Origin: Lactuca virosa
Lineage: Eukaryota > Streptophyta > Magnoliopsida > Asterales > Asteraceae
Assembly: GCA_928212115.1 (NCBI GenBank)
Contig: CAKMRJ010003334.1
Coordinates: forward strand, 97,923,002 to 97,987,001
Length of the DNA: 64,000 bases
Direction: 5' to 3'
Made by a program: the position numbers and the translations under genes. Position 1 is the stretch's first letter. The number at the start of each line of letters is the position of its first letter. Below the pieces are notes generated by a model. It made no database searches. It was not told the DNA's origin and worked only from the letters and a program-made list of their open reading frames with translations. Of this stretch, positions 10,469-18,749 are shown one piece after another.

Positions 10469-10620
10469 CATTCAAATCATTAAACGAGTAACGAAAAGCT
10501 TGTCTGAACAATGTATGAAATGAAATAATCTTGCAAAAATATATCAAATCTAAACTAACATTACTATTAAGCATAAGATGATAAGTCCCAATCTTGGTAA
10601 AAGGAGAATATCGCCTATTT

Positions 10621-11130
10621 CCCCTTCAACTATATGATACTGTGTTTTATAACATCATGTTACTGATGCGTTTTCGCAACACCAATGCACAATAGACTTG
10701 TAAATTACAACTCATATATCTCCATTTCAAGAATATAAGATATTGTCGTCTCAAAATTACTCATGATATAATCCATGAAGTAATTCTCCGAGCGTGGGTT
10801 TATCCAATAGTTAAATCTCTATTTCTAAGTACTCATGAATGTTTTAGTAATACGATTTCCATGTCTAACTCCCTTAGACAATCTACAATCCAATGCATGA
10901 TGGTCTTAATTCACTATTTACTTCCCAAAGTATTAATGACTGTGGAATTTGAATAATTAAATTTTTGGGAAGTAAAACATGCAAAATGAAACACAAGAAC
11001 AAATAATTGACAAAGGCAGTAAACAAACTCATAACTAATCTCTATATCACCAAAAATCAATTACATTTATTTTGTTACAAGTTTCAAACTAATCATCTAA
11101 CTACTACAACTAATGTCATCTCTCAAACCA
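10621..11130 (-). other. 3' untranslated region of C1b
   Basis: AT-rich, without coding signal. It matches, on the minus strand, the 3' untranslated regions of C3 (about 57440-57800) and C2 (about 35500-35780, plus). Shared blocks include the word around GTTTTATAACATCATGTTAC, TTGTAAATTACAACTCATAT, and the run ending AAGTAAAACATGCAAAA. It is therefore a conserved long 3' leader-like region of this Copia group. The left edge at 10621 is a truncation junction with C1a. Confidence 0.7.
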
Positions 11131-11144
11131 ATGCTCCTAACATG

Positions 11145-11519
11145 CTAACTATACTTAATCCTACTTAGAGCCTTTGTGAGAGGATCTACAGGATTATCTT
11201 CTGATGAAATTCTCTTAACTATGAGATGACCTTCTTCAACTCTATGTATGATATAATGGTACTTTCTATCGATATGTCTTGATTTACCATGATCTCTCGG
11301 TTCTTTGGTGAAAGCAACCACACATTCATTATCGCAGAAAAGTTTCATTGGCTCCTGAATAGTCGGAACTACTCTGAGATCACCGATAAAGTTATTTAGC
11401 CAATCTGCTTCCTTTGATGTTTCACTTGCCGCTATATACTCAGATTCACAAGTATAATCAACCACTGTGTCTTGCTTAGAACTTTTCCAAGTAACTGTTC
11501 CACCATTTAATGTAAACAC
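11145..11519 (-). pseudogene. pol: RNase H of C1b
   Basis: 124 open codons: VTWKSSKQDTVVDYTCESEY, IAASETSKEADWL, LFCDNECVVAFTKEPRDHGK, KSRHIDRKYHYI, GHLIVKRISSEDNPVDPLTK. These are the second half of Copia RNase H, which degrades the RNA strand during reverse transcription. The region includes the catalytic Glu of ESEYIAA and Asp of FCDN. It ends with the normal C terminus of the polyprotein. The first half (upstream, 11520-11800) is frame-disturbed. Confidence 0.85.
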
Positions 11520-12686
11520 CTAGCCAGATTGAGAGCGAAAGTTGTGTCTATCTGTTTGAAAGTTGGCGTCACTATACTCTATAAATCTCAATGTATTACT
11601 GCCACCAAGAACTAGAACCATGTACTTTTTCTTTCGCAAATACTAGAGAATGTTCTTAACTGCTATACAATGAGCTTTGCCAGGATTTCCCTGATGCGAC
11701 TGACCATGCTTAAAGCAAAGGACACATCAGGGCGAGTACATGTCATAGCGTACATGATCGATCCTACAGTCGAAGCATAATGGACTCGAATCATATCAAC
11801 TATATCTTCATCCGTACTTGGGCTTTGAGTGTTACAAAAATTGGAATTGCTTTAAATAGGTAGGTCTCCTTCTTGGAATTCTCCATACTAAACCATTTTA
11901 GTACCTTGTCCAAGTGTGTACTTTGACTAACTCCGATTACTCTGTTCTTTCTATCCTTCAAAATTCTTATCCCAAGAATATAAGTTGCCTCTCCTAGATC
12001 TTTCATAGAGAAAGACTTTCCAAGCCAAGATTTCACTTCTTGCAAGGTTGGAATTTCGTTTCCCATGAGTAGTATGTCATCAACATACAATACCATAAAA
12101 GTTACAATAGTCCCACTAGTTGTGGCATACATACAGGACTCATCCTCACTTCTAGAAAAAAAACAAACTCTTTGACTTTTTCATGGAAACAAAGATTCCA
12201 GCTGCGAGATGCTTGTTTCAATCCATAGATGGATTTCTCAAGCGTACACACTCTATTGGGAAACTTTGCATCAACAAAACCCTCTGGCTGACACATGTAA
12301 ACATCTTCATCCAACTTCCCATTAAGGAAAGCGATTTTGACATCCATCTGCCAAATTTCATAATCATGAAAGGTAGTTATGGCGAGCATTATCCTAATAT
12401 ATTTTGTCTTAGCCACTGGTGAGAAGGTCTCATCATACTCAACCCCTTGGGTTTGAGTAAATCCCTTCGCAACCAGTCGTGCCTTGAAAGTGTGCACATT
12501 TCCATCCATGTCGGTCTTCTTATTGAAAATCCATTTGCAACCAACTATTTTTCGACCAGGTTCTTGATCAACCAAATTCCAAACTTTGTTTTCATACATG
12601 GACTTGATCTCCTTGTCCATTGCCTCTTTCCACTTGGCAGCCTCAGGGGCTGCCATTGCTTCCTTGTATTTAGCTGGATCATCCAA
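11520..12686 (-). pseudogene. pol: Reverse transcriptase of C1b
   Basis: 12102-12686 holds GCKWIFNKKTDMDG, YDETFSPVAKTKYIR, QMDVKIAFLNGKL, VYMCQPEGF and KSIYGLKQASRSW. 11800-12132 holds YVDDILLMGNEI and thumb blocks (SWLGKSFSMKDLGEATYILG), one frame away, with the break near 12110, the same place as in C1a. 11520-11800 is the connection to RNase H, with stops. The close match to C1a includes the shared frameshift, so the break predates or was copied with the duplication. Confidence 0.85.
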
Positions 12687-13370
12687 ATTTATCAGTGTTT
12701 GATCATTGATAAACGTATCACCGTCTGACGTTTTATGGAAACCATAGAGCTATGGTGGCATGCTTACTCTACTAGAATGTCTAAGAGGTAACAAACCGTC
12801 AATGGTTTCAACAGGTGTCTCATCCTCTGGTTGACCGCTAGTATCATCTAAGGTTCCTTCATTGGTTGGCTCTTGAATTTCTTCAATGTCAATTATACTC
12901 CCACTATCCTCTTTACATATCAGCTCTCTCTCGCGAAAGACTCATCTTCGTTCTACAAAGACCACGTTTTCACTAGGTCTGTAGAACAAGTATCCAAAAG
13001 ACTTTTGTAGGTTGCCAATGAAAATACACTTCTCACTTCTGGCTTGTAGTTTGTCATGAGTCTCTCGTCTAACAAAAGCTTCACAAGGGAACTTTCCCTA
13101 TCCACGTCTCGTGAGGTGTTTTGGCAACCTTCTTAGTTGGGAAAAGATTAAGGATATGGGTGGTTGTCTCTAAGGCATTCCCCCAGAAAGAAATGGGAAG
13201 AGTGGCTCAACTCATCATGGAATGAACCATGTCCAACAAGGTTCGATTGCATCTGTCAGCCACACCATTAATTTGTGGTGTCCTAAGAGGAGTCAATTGT
13301 GAAACTATTCCACATTCCTTGAGGTAGTCGTGGAACTCGATACTAAGATACTCTCATCCTCTATCAGATC
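12687..13370 (-). pseudogene. pol: Integrase core/C-terminal remnant of C1b
   Basis: No frame longer than 60 codons survives here, but the sequence is collinear with C1a 5640-6417 (for example the TTTTGGCAACCTTCTTAGT and CCACACCATTAATTTGTGGT stretches on the plus strand). The integrase catalytic Glu block is scrambled by stops. It is annotated by homology only. Confidence 0.7.
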
Positions 13371-13860
13371 ATAACATCTTTATCTTCCTGCCTAATTGAT
13401 TCTCGACTTCATGTTTAAACTCTTTGAACTTTTCAAAGGTTTCTGATTTATGTTTGATCAAGTACATATAACCATATATACTGTAATCATCTGTAAATGT
13501 TACATAAAATCGATTAGCATCTCTTGTGGTGGATTTGAAGGGCCCACACACATCTGTGTGTATGAGGTCTAACAAACCTTCACCTCTTTCACAAGATCCA
13601 CTGAAAGGTGATTTTGTCATCTTGCCCAAAAGACAAGATTCACGTTCATCATTTGTCCTTAGTTCAAATGATTCCAACACTACATCCTTTTGGAGTTCGG
13701 TGATGCGTTTCTTGTTAATGTGGCCAAGATGACAATGCCACAAGCATACCTTGTCTAAGCCATTTGACGAATCAATGTGAAATACACTATTGCCTAAGCA
13801 ATCAACACAAGTCACAGTTTCATACACACCATTAAAAGGTAATGCTTCAAATAAAAACGC
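13369..13860 (-). pseudogene. pol: Pre-integrase, zinc finger and first part of integrase core, C1b
   Basis: 152 open codons: CVDCLGNSVFHIDSSNG, VCLWHCHLGHINKKRI, ESCLLGKMTKSPFSG, LLDLIHTDVCGPFK, VTFTDDYSIYGYMYLIKHKS. They cover the HHCC finger (one Cys of the pair altered), the first catalytic Asp, and the strand after it. It is longer than the C1a copy because T has not interrupted it. At 13881-13892 the sequence aaccatttaaatcattaaac is the unoccupied equivalent of the T insertion site. Confidence 0.85.
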
Positions 13861-14049
13861 ACCAGTTTTATAAACTAAAATTTAACCATTTAAATCATTA
13901 AACGAGTAACGAAAACCTTGTCTGAACAATTCATGAAATGAAATAATGTTTTGCGTCATTTATGACGAATAACAACAATCTATCGAATCTAAACTAACAT
14001 TACTACTAAGCATAAGATGATAAGTCCTAATCTTGGTAACAGGAGAATA

Positions 14050-14427
14050 TCACCTATTTACCATGATCTGATTCATACTCCCATGCTCCACGTCTTCACT
14101 TTCTTTTAGCCCCTGTAAAGCAGAACAAATGTGAAAACTACATCCTGTATCAAGGACCCAAAAACGAGTAGATTGTGAGTTATTAGTTTGAATAGTGTAT
14201 ATACTTGCTGACGATGGCTTCACTTTGCCATCTTTGATGTCTTGCAAGTACTTGGGGCAGATCCTCTTCCAATGGCCCTTGTCATTGCAATATAAACAAG
14301 TGGCCACTTTGGGGTCACTAACAGTTGGAATGTCTGAACTGGTATTGGCTTTTGGGCCATTGCTAAATGACCTAACATGGGCCTTGTTCTTCCAGTTAGC
14401 TTTGGGAGAATCCTTCCTTTTCTTCAC
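14050..14427 (-). pseudogene. gag-pol: Gag zinc knuckle and protease of C1b
   Basis: 125 open codons with an intact CCHC knuckle CLYCNDKGHWKRIC (CX2CX4HX4C), which packages element RNA, followed about 35 residues later by FWVLDTGCSFHIC with an intact Asp-Thr-Gly protease triad. Gag and protease are in the same frame here, as is normal for Copia single-polyprotein elements. The downstream half of the protease (13861-14049) is broken. Confidence 0.85.
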
Positions 14428-14505
14428 TTTGTTTTGTCTAATGGCGAGAACAGAAGCATTAGTGGAAGGGGCCGAATTCTTACCCTTAATTCCCGACGCA
14501 GCTAT

Positions 14506-14789
14506 CTATAGCAAGTTGTGGAGTTGGGCCAATGTGTTTTCTGTGTTGTTCAAATGATAAACCAATATGAACCGATCATAACAACTTGGGAAGGAGTTCA
14601 AGACCATGTCAATGGCCAGCTCCTCATCAAAATGCACATTAAGCCTAACAAGGCGTTCCACGTATCTTTGCATTCTATGCACGTGATTGCACACAGACAT
14701 TCCCTCTTTCATCTTGCAAGCCATGAAGGACTTGACCACTTCATATTTCTCTTGACGATTTCTCTTGCGATACTTTTCCACAAGGTCAT
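14506..14789 (-). pseudogene. gag: Gag capsid region of C1b (distal part)
   Basis: 91 codons: EKYEVVKSFMACKMKEGMSV, HVHRMQRYVERLVRLNVHFD, MVLNSFPSCYDRFILVYHLN, LAQLHNLL. This is the UBN2-type Copia Gag domain. Its N-terminal continuation is not adjacent. Reading past 14790 enters G0, and the missing codons (PELQRF...WSYEMN) are found at 16945-17008, across the 2.15-kb solo LTR. Confidence 0.85.
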
Positions 14790-15109
14790 TGTGAGAACCC
14801 CTTCTCTAAACTTTACAATATTATTACTCCAAACATGCTACATGCATATTCATAATATAATTTACAAAAGTCTGGATGTTTACCAAAAGATTAGATACAA
14901 ACCAACTATTAAGAATTTTTACAGAGTTTTATATATTACATAATTTCCCAGGAATATATACACTAAGTACAAAAGTGATAATATTAACTATTCTACATCT
15001 TCTTACATTATATTACTATTCTGGATGCTTATCACCTGCAATAGTTAAACATTAAAAGGGATAAGCGGGTGACGCTTAGTGAGTTCAATAACAGTTACCA
15101 TATAACGTT

Positions 15110-15113
<4 letters not shown>

Positions 15114-15150
<37 letters not shown>

Positions 15151-15166
15151 ATATATATATATATCA
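15114..15166. repeat. (AT)n microsatellite
   Basis: About 53 bp of AT dinucleotides with one CT interruption, inside G0 on the U5 side of its TATA box. G1 has an (AT)n run in a comparable part of its LTR (37838-37882). Confidence 0.95.
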
Positions 15167-15856
15167 ATATGACAGAAGCAAAGAGAGACAAAGAACAACA
15201 AAAGCAGATGAGTATCATATGACAGGCTTTCCATATCAATGAATAATCTGATTCAAAGATTTACAATCAATGAAATACAACAATTTCAACATGATATACA
15301 TCAATAAGACTTCAGCCCAAGTGGCTTAGAAAATAAACAATTTATCATTTATCATTTTGCTAGAATATACAGGCTTTTAGCCCTACCTAGCATTCTGCCA
15401 ATACCAAAGTGATGCTTAGTCATTGACTACATGGTCAAAGGTTTCATACCAATACCAAAGTGATGCTTAGTCATTCACTTCATGGTCAAAGGTATAGCTC
15501 CATTATCATAATAACACGGGAAAGCACATTGCACATATAACACATAACATACAATTGTCCCTATATTGAACTCACTGTGAAATAACCGAATGATAAAATG
15601 ATAATTTGGGCAGCACTTCGTTCCTAAAAATGACTTTCTTTGACGAAACTGGGGATTATAATTGAAAACCGGGATTTGTGCGGGCATAGTTTCAACTTGA
15701 AAATATTATTTTCTTGGGTCTTCGGTGCGTCGGGACTTGCTTCGTGTGTCGGGGATGTTTACTAGGCTTCGGGGGGGGGGGATGTTAGGGTAATTTGAGA
15801 GATGAAAGAGGGTGTAAAAGTATCAATTTTGTAACCTTAAATCGGGAAGCCTCGCA

Positions 15857-15868
15857 CCCTATTTATAG
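15857..15868 (-). promoter_or_regulatory. TATA box of G0 LTR
   Basis: The minus strand reads CTATAAATAGGG. It lies just downstream (on that strand) of the palindrome cluster 15884-16077, as expected for the U3 promoter of an LTR. Confidence 0.75.
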
Positions 15869-15883
15869 TGTCTGAAGCACCTA

Positions 15884-16077
15884 ATTACGTTGGGCGTAAT
15901 TTTAGAGTACGCGGGGCGTACTGCCTCGCAAGGCTCTTCGCTGGGCGTACGCCTTCGTACGTTGGGCGTACGAAGGGATCAGCTCGGACGTGTCAAGGCT
16001 ACGACACGTGTCCATCATGCGAAGGAGTAGGGGGATGACGGACTCTGGATTACTTACATGAGTACGTTGGGCGTACT
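15884..16077. repeat. Cluster of GTACG-GGGCGTAC palindromes in G0 U3
   Basis: Five copies of a 17-bp imperfect palindrome: 15884-15900 (ATTACGTTGGGCGTAAT), 15906-15922, about 15939-15955, 15956-15972 and 16061-16077 (AGTACGTTGGGCGTACT). The half-sites GTACG/CGTAC are conserved and the centre varies. They sit 16-220 bp upstream of the TATA box on the minus strand. G2 carries the same motif. Confidence 0.85.
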
Positions 16078-16120
16078 CCTTCGGACCAGCCTCGAAGTTT
16101 GTGCATAAAACTTCAAAAAT

Positions 16121-16780
16121 TCGTAACTTTCGCATACGAACTTTGTTTTTTATGTTCTTTATATCCACGTGTAGGTGAAATTATGCTCTACAACTTTCGT
16201 TTAGACTCGTCGGCTAATTTTGACTTTATTTTTAAAGTTATATTTTTAACAGGCCGGGACAGGAAAAGTTTGTTAAAAAATCATAACTTCTTCATCCAAT
16301 GTCCGTTTTCGTCTGTATTTTTACCGTTGTACTACTATTGACGAGATCTTCGATTCTCGTTTAGGTTGTGTCGGCTGAAAAATCAGTCGATCTTTATTTC
16401 GAGTTTCGGGTTGTGTACTGCTATGCCGAATCTTAGAAAATCATAACTTCCTCATACGAAGTTAGATTTGGACGTTCTTTTTATGAAAGTTCTTGGTTCA
16501 ACGAATACTACGACTTTCATTTAGATCTCAAAGGCTAAAAAGTAGTTTATCATAAACTTACTTTTTACGTCATATGGCGTCGTGTCGGTTCTGTCGCGAA
16601 ACTTCAATAAGTCATAACTTCTTCGTTACAACTCGGATTTTAGTGAGATTTTCGCCAAAATATTTCTAACGAGACAATCTACAACTTTCAATAACATTAT
16701 TTTTATTTATTTCCAACTTTATATTTTCGTTAATTTTGATAATTGACTTTTGATTGGAATCTCATAAGACTTCCAATACT
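16121..16780 (-). repeat. Degenerate 160-bp tandem array in G0 U3
   Basis: Four units start at 16121, 16281, 16441 and 16612, each with a version of TCATAACTTCTTCATACGAA, followed about 60-100 bp later by a CTACAACTTTCGTTTAGA block and a CGGCTAA block. Units are much diverged from one another, but spacing is 160, 160 and 171 bp. The same array at the same relative place is in G1 (52038-52677). Confidence 0.8.
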
Positions 16781-16939
16781 TCCCGAATTATTCTAAACAT
16801 AGTTTTAATTCAAATCTCATTAAACTATCTTGTTAGAACTCAATGCTCAAAACCATATATTATATAATAATATTTACTTTTAAGCTATCAAGCTTACAAA
16901 ACACGATAATTATACATGGTAATAAACGTGTATGTTATA

Positions 16940-17008
16940 GTCATTGTTCATCTCATATGACCAATAGTCCTCATAGAACCTTTGCAATTCAGGAGCCATT
17001 GTAGCGAC
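16940..17008 (-). pseudogene. gag: Displaced N-terminal piece of C1b gag
   Basis: The minus strand reads MAPELQRFYEDYWSYEMN and continues, after closing the G0 insertion and one GTCAT copy, into the LVEKYRKRNRQEKYE block at 14720-14789. That motif series is typical of the Asteraceae Copia Gag I recall (PELQRQFENYSPYEM-like). It confirms that G0 inserted within gag. The piece ends at the hAT-like element. Confidence 0.8.
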
Positions 17009-17859
17009 TAGGGACGTTATTCGGGTCGAAACCGAACCGAACCTGAATAACCCGATAACCGAATAAGGGTAATTGCATGAACCGAAAATCGGACCGATTA
17101 ACCACTAAGGGTTCGGTTCGGTTCGGGTATTAATCGGTTCGGTTCGGTTCGGGTATTAATCGGTTCGGTTCGGGTATTAATCGGTTCGGTAATTACCCAA
17201 ATAACCCGAATAAAATGTACAAGATGGTTAAAGACCGAATATAATCGAATAAACCGAATAAACTATATTAGGATTCTATAACCCGAATAACCTGAATAAT
17301 AGAATAACAATGTACTTTTATACATCAAAATAAAACATTTAAAGACATACATAACACAATAACACATTGAAAGAATAACATTTACATAGTAGATTAACAT
17401 AATGAAAATTAATTTCTTACAAGAGTTTCTTGAGTTGGAGCCCAATTTTTCATGACTAGACAAAGTAGGAATTCGTGAATCCTTAGAGACAATAGGAAGG
17501 GTTGATTTTTGAAAGTTTGAAACAAGAGGAAGGATCGACATAAGTGATTTCGAGTTTGGAAATAAATGAGAAGATTGGTCAATTTTGAAATGAGGAGAAC
17601 GAGCATAGGTTTTTTTTTTCTTATGAACGAAGATGATAGAAATGTGAATAATGATTTTGATTTATTTCGATCGGAGAAAGGGAAGGAGGATTGCTTATTC
17701 GTTTTGGGTATTTAGAACCGAATAAGCTCTTATTTGGGTAACCCGATAACGAATAAGCATAATATAGATACCCGAAACCAGAACCGATATGCTTATTCAT
17801 GACTAATTCGGTTCGGGTTTCGGTTCAGTTCGTATTTTCGGGCTAAATTCTCATCCCTA
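17009..17859. mobile_element. Non-autonomous hAT-like DNA transposon (851 bp)
   Basis: The left end is TAGGGACGTTATTCGGG and the inverted right end is TAGGGATGAGAATTTAG. The right end matches the Ac/Ds-style terminus TAGGGATGA. Both ends are followed by GGTTCGG/CCGAACC subterminal repeats, typical of hAT elements. A direct repeat of (GGTTCGGTTCGG)GTATTAATC occurs three times at about 17109-17190. No transposase domain is seen in any frame. The 8-bp flanks (GTAGCGAC and GGCCCGAG) match only in part, so the target duplication is unproven. Confidence 0.65.
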
Positions 17860-18244
17860 GGCCCGAGTATATGTTACGAGTGTTCTTGATATGGTGCTAT
17901 TACGAACCTTATGGTAAGATTTGCAAATAAATCTTACGATGAAATAGTGTGACATCCTCTATGCGAGTTTTTGTGTTATTTGGGGGATTTTTGGCACATT
18001 CGATCAGAGATGTTGCTCGAGAATCGTTCTCAGGAGATTATATCGGAGAAGTTATACCAATGGACGTGAGATATAGGACAGAGTTACGAGATCGAGGAGG
18101 TAACTTTTACCTCGTTATTGTGTAATTATTATATGTGATAGTTGTCAGGAATTGTTAGACCCAAGTATATGTTACAAATGTTCGTGATATGTGCTATTAC
18201 GGACCTGTTGGAAGGATTTGTAAATAAATCTTACGATGAGATAC
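17860..18244. other. Intergenic spacer with a repeated 100-bp block
   Basis: No gene is seen. A block of about 100 bp (17862-17961) that ends in TGTGACATCCTCTA recurs at 18160-18258, where it runs into the start of G1 (TG at 18245). The offset is 298 bp. The two copies may be a tandem duplication across the flank/LTR boundary of G1, or part of an unrecognised element. I cannot decide. Confidence 0.5.
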
Positions 18245-18408
18245 TGTGACATCCTCTAATTTTCAGAACCAATTAAAACTTTCCTTTACGCTTATATTAT
18301 CGTTGAAGCGGAAATTCCTAGTACATTTGAAACATTTTGAGTACAAGTGATTGTCTTAATTTAACAAAACCCTAAGAATGTCATAATCGAGACGGAAACA
18401 TAAGTTAC

Positions 18409-18432
18409 TGTTGGATTAGTGTCTAAGTCCAT
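18409..18432 (+). repeat. First 24 bp of the C2 5' LTR
   Basis: These 24 bases, beginning TGTTGGATTAGTGTC and ending AAGTCCAT, are identical to the first 24 bases of the C2 3' LTR (36190-36213). The rest of the 5' LTR is 11.2 kb away at 29639. Confidence 0.9.
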
Positions 18433-18718
18433 TGTAAGGGTCAAAATGTTGTAATTAGTCGAAGTGTATTTTGTACTCTTCGAATATTCTGTAATCTATT
18501 TTACTAAGGTGCTTTTATTCGAAGCTTAAGTGTCTATGCCTTAGTATATTTTTTGTACGCTTTCTGTTCCCTATTTATAGGGAACAGAAAGCGTACAAAA
18601 AATATACTAAGGCATAGACACTTAAGCTTTGAATAAAAGCGCCTTAGTAAAATAGATTACAAAATATTCGAAGGGTACAAAATACACTTCGACTAATTAC
18701 AACATTTTGACCCTTACA
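18433..18718. repeat. 286-bp near-perfect palindrome made of S3 U3
   Basis: Arms 18433-18575 and 18576-18718 are reverse complements with about 4 mismatches in 143, all transitions. Both outer ends read TGTAAGGGTC, the LTR terminus. The centre, CTATTTATAG at 18571-18580, reads as a TATA box (CTATAAATAG) on the minus strand. A normal LTR would continue to R and U5 at this point instead of folding back. Confidence 0.92.
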
Positions 18719-18731
18719 ATCTCCCCCTTTG
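18719..18731 (-). other. Polypurine tract of S3
   Basis: The minus strand reads AAAGGGGGAGAT directly before the LTR start TGTAAGGG. It primes plus-strand cDNA and lies only about 20 bp past the stop codon of the env-like gene. Confidence 0.85.
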
Positions 18732-18749
18732 TAATCATAGTCGACCTTC

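Larger units (their letters stand above)
4591..10620 (-). mobile_element. C1a: truncated Copia element, split by T
   Basis: Minus-strand Copia pol from the reverse transcriptase/RNase H border (4591) through integrase to pre-integrase (6799). It is interrupted by T (6800-10468) and resumes at 10469-10620. It is a close copy of C1b (11681-14059), with the same frames and the same indels in many places. Both ends are truncations: the left abuts the S1 LTR, and the right stops at 10620 where the C1b 3' end begins. RNase H, most of gag and both LTRs are missing. Confidence 0.85.
14790..16939 (-). mobile_element. G0: solo LTR, Gypsy-type, 2.15 kb
   Basis: It starts TGTGAGAACCCC at 14790 and ends ...GTTATA at 16939, and is flanked by GTCAT on both sides (14785-14789 and 16940-16944). 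The flanking C1b gag sequence is continuous across it. On the minus strand it has a TATA box (15857-15868, CTATAAATAGGG), palindromic motifs upstream of it, and a four-unit 160-bp array further upstream. It shares this layout and words such as GAAAACCGGGA...GCGGGCA with G1. No internal region is present, so it is a solo LTR left by LTR-LTR recombination. The Gypsy assignment is inferred from LTR size and style, because no pol is attached. The terminal CA appears as TA. Confidence 0.8.
10621..17008 (-). mobile_element. C1b: Copia element with gag split by a solo LTR
   Basis: Minus-strand order: gag (16940-17008 and 14506-14789), zinc knuckle and protease (14050-14427), pre-integrase (13369-13860), integrase, reverse transcriptase (11520-12686), RNase H (11145-11519), 3' untranslated region (10621-11130). 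It is the same family as C1a. No complete LTR is visible: the 3' side is cut at 10621 and the 5' side stops at the hAT-like element. Many stops and frameshifts are present. G0 (14790-16939) lies inside gag. Confidence 0.85.

Noticed and set aside
14195..14943. Plus-strand frames of 120 and 141 codons
   Set aside because: Antisense of C1b gag and protease and of the G0 start.
17001..17868. An 8-bp target duplication for the hAT-like element
   Set aside because: GTAGCGAC and GGCCCGAG match at only about half the positions; not claimed.
18433..18718. MITE or foldback DNA transposon
   Set aside because: The right arm is continuous with a polypurine tract and the S3 body, and its end is a proper LTR terminus, so it is derived from the S3 LTR.
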